In this document: positions 51,978-56,977 of the stretch, in pieces | How the letters are laid out: each line of letters begins with the position of its first letter | Position numbering within the stretch: position 1 is the first letter of the stretch | Source of the DNA: Halobacteriales archaeon QH_6_64_20 | Lineage (GTDB): Archaea; Halobacteriota; Halobacteria; Halobacteriales; Halococcaceae | DNA length: 56,977 nucleotides | Assembly (NCBI GenBank): GCA_003021235.1 | Contig: PXQR01000008.1 | Coordinates: 1-56,977, forward strand | Direction: 5' to 3' | The notes under the pieces: model-generated | Seen by the model: only the letters and a program-made list of their open reading frames with translations | Databases searched by the model: none | Told to the model about the DNA's origin: nothing | Position numbers and translations under genes: made by a program

Positions 51978-53420
51978 TCACTCGCGCCGGCCAGCACCGA
52001 CCGCCGATTCGCCTACCGGGTCGTGGCCCTCGATGAGTTCCTGGCCACCCATGTACGGTCGGAGCGCTTCGGGGATCTCGATGGTTCCATCGGGCTTTTG
52101 GTAGTATTCGAGCAGTGCGACCATCGCTCGGGGGACCGCCACGCCCGATCCGTTGAGCGTGTGGACGTGTTCGGCGGACTCGTGGCGCTCGGGTCGGTAC
52201 TGGACGCGTGCGCGCCGAGCCTGGAACGCCTCGAAGTTCGAGACCGACGAGACTTCGAGCCACCGGCCGCCCTCCTCGGGACCGTCGGGCATGTCGTCGG
52301 CCGCTGCCCACACCTCGATGTCGTACTTCTTCGCCTGGGGGAACCCCATGTCGCCGGTACACATCGAGAGGACTCGGTATGGGAGGCCGAGCCGGCGCAA
52401 TACCTCTTCGGCTTCGCCGAGCAGGCCCTCCAATCGATCGTAGCTCTCGGCCGGGCGGACGAAGTTCACGAGTTCCACCTTGTTGAACTGGTGAACCCGG
52501 ACGATCCCCCTGGTCTCGGTGCCGTGCTCGCCGGCCTCCCGGCGGAAGTTGGGGGTGTACGCCTGGTACTTGAGAGGGAGATCGTCGTCGAGCAGGATCT
52601 CCTCGCGGTGCATGTTCGTTACCGGAACCTCCGCCGTGGGACACAACCAGAGGTCCTCGGCGTCGAACGCGTTCACGTGCTCGTCGCTACCCTCACCGCC
52701 GTTGCCATCGCCGTCGTCTTCACCCGGACGCTCGTGACCCAGCCGGTAGGCGTCCTCGGCGAACTTCGGGAGCTGGCCGGTGCCGGTCATGGCGTCGCTC
52801 GTCACGGGGATCGGCGGGAAGACGTCGAGGTAGTCCTGTTCGCGATGGACGTCTAACATGAACTGGATCAGGGCGTGTTCGAGGCGGGCACCGTCGCCCC
52901 GCAGGAAGTAAAACCCGCTCCCCGAGGTCTTGCGCGCGCGGGCCTCGTCGATGATGCCCAGTCGTTCGCCGATCTCGTAGTGGGGAACGACGCCATGACC
53001 GGCACCGGGCAACTCACGAAGGTCGGCGAAGCCCTCGCGGCGCAGTTGCTCGTTGTCGCTCTCGTCCTCGCCGACCGGCACCGACTCGTGAGGGATCTGC
53101 GGCAGGGTGAGAAGGGCCGCTTCGAGTTCGGTCTCCAGTTCGTTCGCTTCGGCTTCGATTCCCTGAAGCTCGGTTTTGAGCTCCCCCGAGCGCGAAATGG
53201 CTTCCTCGGCCTCCGTCTCTTCGCCGGCGGCTTTCAGCTCGCCGATCCGGCTCGACACCTCGTTTCGCTCGTGGCGCAGCTCGTCGCCGCGGGCCTTGAG
53301 CTCGCGCCAGCGCTCGTCGACCGCGAGCACGTGGTCGAGATCGACGTCCTCGACGCCTTTCCGAACGATCGCTTCGCGTACCGCCTCGGGATGCTCGCGG
53401 AGGAACTGTCGACTAATCAT
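51978..53420 (-). CDS. serS: Seryl-tRNA synthetase
   Basis: Class II synthetase, 480 residues from ATG 53420. The N-terminal coiled-coil tRNA-binding arm (about 28-105, ERWRELKARGDELRHERNEV, AISRSGELKTELQGIEAEAN) is followed by the catalytic core: DEARARKTSGSGFYFLRGDG, ALIQFMLDVHREQDYLDVFP, LCPTAEVPVTNMHREEILLD (motif 2 region), YTPNFRREAGEHGTETRGIV and TLNGSGVAVPRAMVALLEYY (motif 3). A short acidic insertion lies at about 258-275. It is the common (bacterial-like) SerRS type, not the rare methanogen type. Confidence 0.95.
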   Translation of the reverse strand: MISRQFLREHPEAVREAIVRKGVEDVDLDHVLAVDERWRELKARGDELRHERNEVSSRIGELKAAGEETEAEEAISRSGELKTELQGIEAEANELETELEAALLTLPQIPHESVPVGEDESDNEQLRREGFADLRELPGAGHGVVPHYEIGERLGIIDEARARKTSGSGFYFLRGDGARLEHALIQFMLDVHREQDYLDVFPPIPVTSDAMTGTGQLPKFAEDAYRLGHERPGEDDGDGNGGEGSDEHVNAFDAEDLWLCPTAEVPVTNMHREEILLDDDLPLKYQAYTPNFRREAGEHGTETRGIVRVHQFNKVELVNFVRPAESYDRLEGLLGEAEEVLRRLGLPYRVLSMCTGDMGFPQAKKYDIEVWAAADDMPDGPEEGGRWLEVSSVSNFEAFQARRARVQYRPERHESAEHVHTLNGSGVAVPRAMVALLEYYQKPDGTIEIPEALRPYMGGQELIEGHDPVGESAVGAGRRE

Positions 53421-53669
53421 TTCTCGGGAGGTAACGAAAGCCCGAACAAAACCGTGTCGCTCCGGGCGGAACCGGATCGACCGAACGCCCCTCGAACGAC
53501 CGTTTTCGTGGCCGGTATCGAAGTCACGACCCCCGGTTACCGCTCCGAGGCCGGTCGTGGCTAGCGAGCGGGGACCGGGAGTAGCCACGAGCTACCGAGC
53601 ACGACCACCCATCGATCGGAGAGGACGACCGATGAAATTAAGTCTGATGGACCTGACGTACGACCACTA

Positions 53670-54542
53670 ATGATCTTCGATCGATCGCATAGACGAGTCG
53701 TCGCAGTGGCGATCGTTGTTCTGCTCGCGAGCGTGTTCGTTCCCGGGGCGCTGGCCCAGGAGGCGGGCCAGTCCGAAGGGGAGCCGAACGACAGCCCGCT
53801 CAACGCGACGCTCATCGGGCCGGGCGTGACGGTAAACGGCGAGGTAACGGCGAGCGAGAACGCCTCGCAGGCCGACGCTGACTGGTTCGCGCTCCCGGTC
53901 CAGGCGGGCCAGAACGTCACCGTGACCTTCGAGAGCGGAAACGACTCCGAACGCCTGCTCGTCTTTCTCGCGAGCCCGGGCGGGTCGGGACTGGGCGGTG
54001 CGGGCGGCGCGGGCGGCGCGGGGAACGCTTCGGGCGTCAACGACTCGCTGGCCGATGCCGCCATCGCCCCGAGCGGGGAGACGGTGCAACTGAGTACTAC
54101 GGCCAACGAGTCGTCGATCTACTTCGTCGGCGTGACGGGCCCCAGCGGGAGCTACGAGTTCACCGTCGAGACGGGTAACGGGACGGCGATAGGGGTGAAC
54201 GGAACGAACGCGACCGGTATAGCGAACGCCACGGGCGCGGCGAACGCCACAGCGGCGAACGGATCAACGGCGAACGCGACGATGGGGAACACCACGATGG
54301 CGAACGGGACGAACGGAACGACCGAAGCGACGAGTACGACGGCCACAACGACCGCGACAGAAACCGCCACCGCGACCGAAACGACTACCGACACGACAAC
54401 GACCACCACGGCTGCGACGACGGAGACGTCGACCATAGCCGCGGCTGCTCGCCGCCGCGTTGGTCGCCGTGCGGCGACGGTAGGACTCGGCCGTCCAGCC
54501 GTCTCATTCTCCCGCTTCGACGTAACCGTGCCCGTCCGATAG
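53670..54542 (+). CDS. Secreted PPC-like surface protein with damaged C terminus
   Basis: 290 residues as read. A signal peptide (VAVAIVVLLASVFVPGALAQ) precedes a domain with DADWFALPVQAGQNVTVTFE, SERLLVFLASPGGSG and SIYFVGVTGPSGSYEFTVET, like bacterial-type pre-peptidase C-terminal (PPC) domains. Then comes a long Asn/Thr/Ala tract rich in N-x-T sequons. At about 54445 the reading frame becomes Arg-rich and runs to 54542, whereas the +1 frame there spells LAAALVAVRRR and stops at 54481-54483. That is the normal end of a PGF-CTERM-type anchor, although no PGF motif precedes it. A frameshift or small deletion seems to have removed the anchor. Confidence 0.7.
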   Translation: MIFDRSHRRVVAVAIVVLLASVFVPGALAQEAGQSEGEPNDSPLNATLIGPGVTVNGEVTASENASQADADWFALPVQAGQNVTVTFESGNDSERLLVFLASPGGSGLGGAGGAGGAGNASGVNDSLADAAIAPSGETVQLSTTANESSIYFVGVTGPSGSYEFTVETGNGTAIGVNGTNATGIANATGAANATAANGSTANATMGNTTMANGTNGTTEATSTTATTTATETATATETTTDTTTTTTAATTETSTIAAAARRRVGRRAATVGLGRPAVSFSRFDVTVPVR

Positions 54543-54592
54543 GAAGGCAAGCGTGGCCCATCGAACTGGGTGACGATCGCGGAGCCCGAATC

Positions 54593-54606
54593 CGGATTCG
54601 AATCCG
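54593..54606. promoter_or_regulatory. 14-bp palindrome before the MBL gene
   Basis: CGGATTCGAATCCG is a perfect palindrome lying about 10 bases before a TATA-like ACTTTTGAT (54615-54623), which itself is 25-30 bases before ATG 54648. The position suits an activator or repressor site. Confidence 0.45.
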
Positions 54607-54647
54607 AATCCAGGGACTTTTGATCCGTTGCCCGCGTGGGTGGCGGT

Positions 54648-55580
54648 ATGGCGATCGGCGACGTGTTCCAGGTGACGACCGGCGACTGTAGCGACCTCTC
54701 TTATGTCGATGTCGGGCTGTACGACACTCCCGGATACGGGTCGGTCTACGTGCTCGACGCCGAGCGGCCGGCGATCGTCGACACCGGGCTCGGGACGAAC
54801 TACGAACTGGTGCTCGACGCGCTCGACGACCTCGACATCGCGCGCGAAGCTGTAGCGGTAATCGCGCCGACGCACGTCCACCTCGATCACGCCGGCGGGG
54901 CGGGCTACCTCGCAGAGGCCTGCCCGAACGCCGAGGTCGCCATCCACGAGATCGGCGCACCTCACTTGATCGATCCCTCACGGTTGGTCAAGGGAACGAA
55001 GCGAGCGGTCGGCTCGCGCTGGCAGTACTACGCCGAGCCGAAACCCATCCCTCAAGAACGAATCCGCGAGCTGGAAGAGGGCGACATCGTCGATCTCGGC
55101 GATCACGCCTTAGAGACCTATCACGCGCCGGGCCACGCTCCCCACCACGCGATCTATCACGACCCGGCGAACGACGCGCTGTTCACCGCCGACGCCGCGG
55201 GCATCTACGTCCCTTCGCGCGACGAGGTCCGGCCGACGACGCCGCCTGCCGATTTCCACCTGGGAAAATCGCTCGCCGACGTCGAGACGATACGGGACCT
55301 CGATCCGAGTACTCTCCTGTTCGGTCATTTCGGCCCGCGCGAGACCGGTGACGTCCCTGCCGCCTACGCGGAGGTGCTTACCGAGTGGGTCTCCCGGGTC
55401 GCCGACGCGCGCGCCGAACTCGGCGATGACGAGGCGGTCGTCGAGCACTTCGTCGAACGGGCGGACACCGCGGGGATCGAAGACGTCTGGGGCGAAGAGC
55501 AGGCCGCCGCCGAGACCGAGATCAACGTCCGCGGCGTGCTCGTCTCGCTCGATCGCCACGGCCGACCGGTCGAAAGCTGA
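54648..55580 (+). CDS. MBL-fold metallohydrolase
   Basis: 310-residue metallo-beta-lactamase-fold hydrolase. Metal-binding motif THVHLDHAGG (H-x-H-x-D-H), then HAPGHAPHHAIYHDPAND and LFTADAAGIYVP for the further ligands, and LLFGHFGPRE near the C terminus. The N terminus reads GDVFQVTTGDCSDLSYVDVG. Relatives hydrolyse thioesters, lactones or phosphodiesters; the substrate here is unknown. ATG 54648 is favoured by its distance to the TATA-like element; ATG 54636 is four codons upstream. A palindrome sits just before the promoter. Confidence 0.88.
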   Translation: MAIGDVFQVTTGDCSDLSYVDVGLYDTPGYGSVYVLDAERPAIVDTGLGTNYELVLDALDDLDIAREAVAVIAPTHVHLDHAGGAGYLAEACPNAEVAIHEIGAPHLIDPSRLVKGTKRAVGSRWQYYAEPKPIPQERIRELEEGDIVDLGDHALETYHAPGHAPHHAIYHDPANDALFTADAAGIYVPSRDEVRPTTPPADFHLGKSLADVETIRDLDPSTLLFGHFGPRETGDVPAAYAEVLTEWVSRVADARAELGDDEAVVEHFVERADTAGIEDVWGEEQAAAETEINVRGVLVSLDRHGRPVES

Positions 55581-55738
55581 TCGAGGCCGTCGAGCCACCG
55601 AGCTACCCCCTGCCGGCCCGGTCGAGTGGGAGATGCAAGCCAGGGTATTAGGTGAACGTGAGAGACACTATCACGTACTCCCGTCTCGCGGCAGGGGATC
55701 CGGCTCGGATCTCCGGGGGAAACGAGGAGGCAAAGGAC

Positions 55739-56056
55739 ATGACACTCCGAGCGGGGAGCGAAACGGGGACGCGAGCATCGAGCGACCGACCGATCGAGCA
55801 GTGTGCGTACTGTGGTCGGAGCGAGCCGACGGGCGAGGGCTGTACGACCGATACGATCACGTTTCCCGACGGCGTGATCGAGGAGGCGATCGCGTACGGC
55901 GAGGAGAGGGGAACGCGATCGGCCGAGCGCTGTCCGGGCTGTGGGGTTTCCCAGGGGGGCTATCACCACCCCTTCTGCCCGGAGGAGGAATGCCCCCGGT
56001 GCGGTCGGGGGCTCATGCGGTGTGGCTGTCTCGACACCGATCGGGTGTGGCGGTAA
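55739..56056 (+). CDS. Cysteine-rich zinc-finger protein
   Basis: 105 residues from ATG 55739, preceded by GAGGAGG about 8 bases upstream (one of the few clear Shine-Dalgarno sites here). Three CxxC pairs are visible: QCAYCGRSEPTGEGC, RCPGCGVSQGGYHHPFCPEE and ECPRCGRGLMRCGCLDTDRV, so two or three zinc sites. Middle part FPDGVIEEAIAYGEERGT is helical. Family not recognised. The frame extends to GTG 55652, but a TATA-like GGTATTAG at 55641-55648 is too close for that start. Confidence 0.65.
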   Translation: MTLRAGSETGTRASSDRPIEQCAYCGRSEPTGEGCTTDTITFPDGVIEEAIAYGEERGTRSAERCPGCGVSQGGYHHPFCPEEECPRCGRGLMRCGCLDTDRVWR

Positions 56057-56150
56057 GGATCGACGTGCCTTCGTTCTCGTCGGGCGGAGCGCGAAACGAC
56101 GCGTAGACGAAGGGGAACGACGCGAGCGAACCGCGCGAACCGCGTTCCGT

Positions 56151-56977
56151 TCAGGGTGTGGGTTTCGCGTCGCCGATCGCACGCGAACCCGACGCGTCGA
56201 GCGCCGCGGCGCCGTACCGCGTCGCCCGCGCGGGGGCGTAGAGGTCGATCGCGACGTCGCGTTTCTCGCCCGGTCCGAGTTCGCAGACACGGCTCTCCGT
56301 GGTCCGAAGGGCGTCTCCCGAGTCGTCGTAAAACGAGCACATCGTGACGACGCGGCGCTCGGGGCCGCCGTTGACGAGCGTTCCCCGGAGCACCGCGAGG
56401 GCGCCGTCGCTTGCAGTCAGGTCCACCTCGCTTCCGTTCCCGTCAACGAGTCGCGCCCCTGAAAGGGACAGTTCGGCCGCGTCGCCGGCGTCGCTCTCGC
56501 GGTAGGCGTCGATCTGGTTCCTGATACCCTCCGCGCGCCGGGCGGCGTTACCCGACGACCGGCTTTCGAGATCGATCGTCAGCCGGTCGATATCGCTCAA
56601 CAGGGACTCGCGGCCGGCCCCATCGCGCTCGGCGAATTCCTCTAATTTGGCTCTGATCTCGTCGGTGATTTCACTCACATCGGCGTCGGTTCGGGCTTCG
56701 ATCTCGTCGAGCGCGTTCCGGAAATCGAGCGTCGGCGGAAGGTCGCTCGCTCCGTCCTCGGAGTCGCGCGATCGGAGTCCGGAGTGATCGGGCGACGTCG
56801 AAGCCTCGACGATCTCGCCCTCGTCGTCGAGACCGGAAAGGCGCTCGCGGGCGGTTTCGGGATCGAGAGCGCCGACTGTGCTCGCGACCGTGATTACCCG
56901 GTCGGCGCTTACCTTCCCGGTGCCGGCTGCGTCGTCCCGAGCGAACGGCTGGGTGTCTTCGAGGAAGCGAAATATCG
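56151..56977 (-). CDS. Partial gene at the right edge, unknown function
   Basis: The minus-strand frame is open from the window edge to the stop at 56151, so the N terminus is missing. The visible 275 residues begin IFRFLEDTQPFARDDAAGTG and RVITVASTVGALDPETARER, followed by an acidic linker. A helical part (LDFRNALDEIEARTDADVSE, EITDEIRAKLEEFAERDGAG, DIDRLTIDLESRSSGNAARR) comes next, then a beta-rich C-terminal domain (ALAVLRGTLVNGGPERRVVT, MCSFYDDSGDALRTTESRV). The GTG at 56678 is internal, not the start. Family not recognised. Confidence 0.7.
   Translation of the reverse strand, partial: IFRFLEDTQPFARDDAAGTGKVSADRVITVASTVGALDPETARERLSGLDDEGEIVEASTSPDHSGLRSRDSEDGASDLPPTLDFRNALDEIEARTDADVSEITDEIRAKLEEFAERDGAGRESLLSDIDRLTIDLESRSSGNAARRAEGIRNQIDAYRESDAGDAAELSLSGARLVDGNGSEVDLTASDGALAVLRGTLVNGGPERRVVTMCSFYDDSGDALRTTESRVCELGPGEKRDVAIDLYAPARATRYGAAALDASGSRAIGDAKPTP

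Noticed and set aside
51822-52856. 344-codon plus-strand frame across serS
   Set aside because: Antisense shadow of seryl-tRNA synthetase.
54588-54612. tRNA-like GATTCGAATC sequence
   Set aside because: The bases flanking the T-loop-like core do not form a T stem and no acceptor or anticodon arm can be drawn; it is a simple palindrome.
1-56977. CRISPR array, integrase, intact insertion sequence
   Set aside because: No regularly spaced direct repeats, integrase or transposase motifs were found on either strand.

Overview
This window is haloarchaeal chromosome (class Halobacteria). The evidence is very high GC with C/G-rich third positions, acidic proteins, A/T-rich TATA-like boxes 25-30 bases before starts that have almost no leader (frequent GTG starts), Tat-type secretion signals, and families typical of halophilic archaea: HalOD1, DUF7344-like and DUF5810-like proteins, methenyl-tetrahydromethanopterin cyclohydrolase, GTPBP1-type GTPase, ribosomal protein L40e with Tsr3, archaeal Trm1. 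No rRNA, tRNA, CRISPR array or intact transposon was seen. The genus cannot be fixed by eye.

Layout. 1-5.8 kb: isoprenoid and menaquinone genes (idi, menA-menC overlapping by ATGA, menE) with a HalOD1 gene inverted between menC and menE. 5.9-10.3 kb: two small winged-helix regulators, a membrane-anchored unknown, a DUF5810-type protein, rimI, and a DoxX-like protein with two repeated halves. 10.9-18.1 kb: two Tat-exported proteins (one ferritin-like), ilvE, a decayed winged-helix gene, an aldo/keto reductase and a large membrane glycosyltransferase-like protein. 18.2-23.3 kb: GTPBP1-type GTPase, then a minus-strand run with mch, an HhH-GPD glycosylase, a thiamine-binding protein and a DUF385-type F420 enzyme. 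23.4-29.3 kb: an ABC exporter divergent from a TetR regulator with a shared promoter, an MFS drug exporter, and a THI5/NMT1-like binding protein. 29.3-34.6 kb is the least orderly part: a toxin-antitoxin-like pair with a questionable start, an AIR-synthase-like protein, a zinc ribbon, a MutS-family ATPase gene broken exactly before its Walker B motif, a beta-grasp (ubiquitin-like) small protein, a possible methylase fragment, and about 350 bases dense in perfect hairpins. 34.6-41.5 kb: SWIM protein, trm1, three consecutive YihY/BrkB membrane proteins and a PAP2 phosphatase. 41.5-48.5 kb: glnA with divergent lrp, a trans-sulfuration enzyme, thrS, an acetyltransferase, L40e and tsr3. 48.7-57 kb: SnoaL-like protein, membrane-anchored beta-helix protein, serS, a surface protein that seems to have lost its C-terminal anchor by frameshift, an MBL hydrolase, a zinc-finger protein and a partial gene cut by the right edge.

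Most of the window is housekeeping. The best second-look items are the MutS-like gene with the Walker B strand deleted, the winged-helix pseudogene, the frameshifted surface anchor, the triplicated YihY array with a palindrome over one TATA box, the single TATA apparently serving both the ABC exporter and its TetR regulator, and the hairpin-rich non-coding stretch near 34.1-34.5 kb. I found no clear new defence or mobile system; the 33.6-34.6 kb stretch looks most like a scar of accessory DNA.
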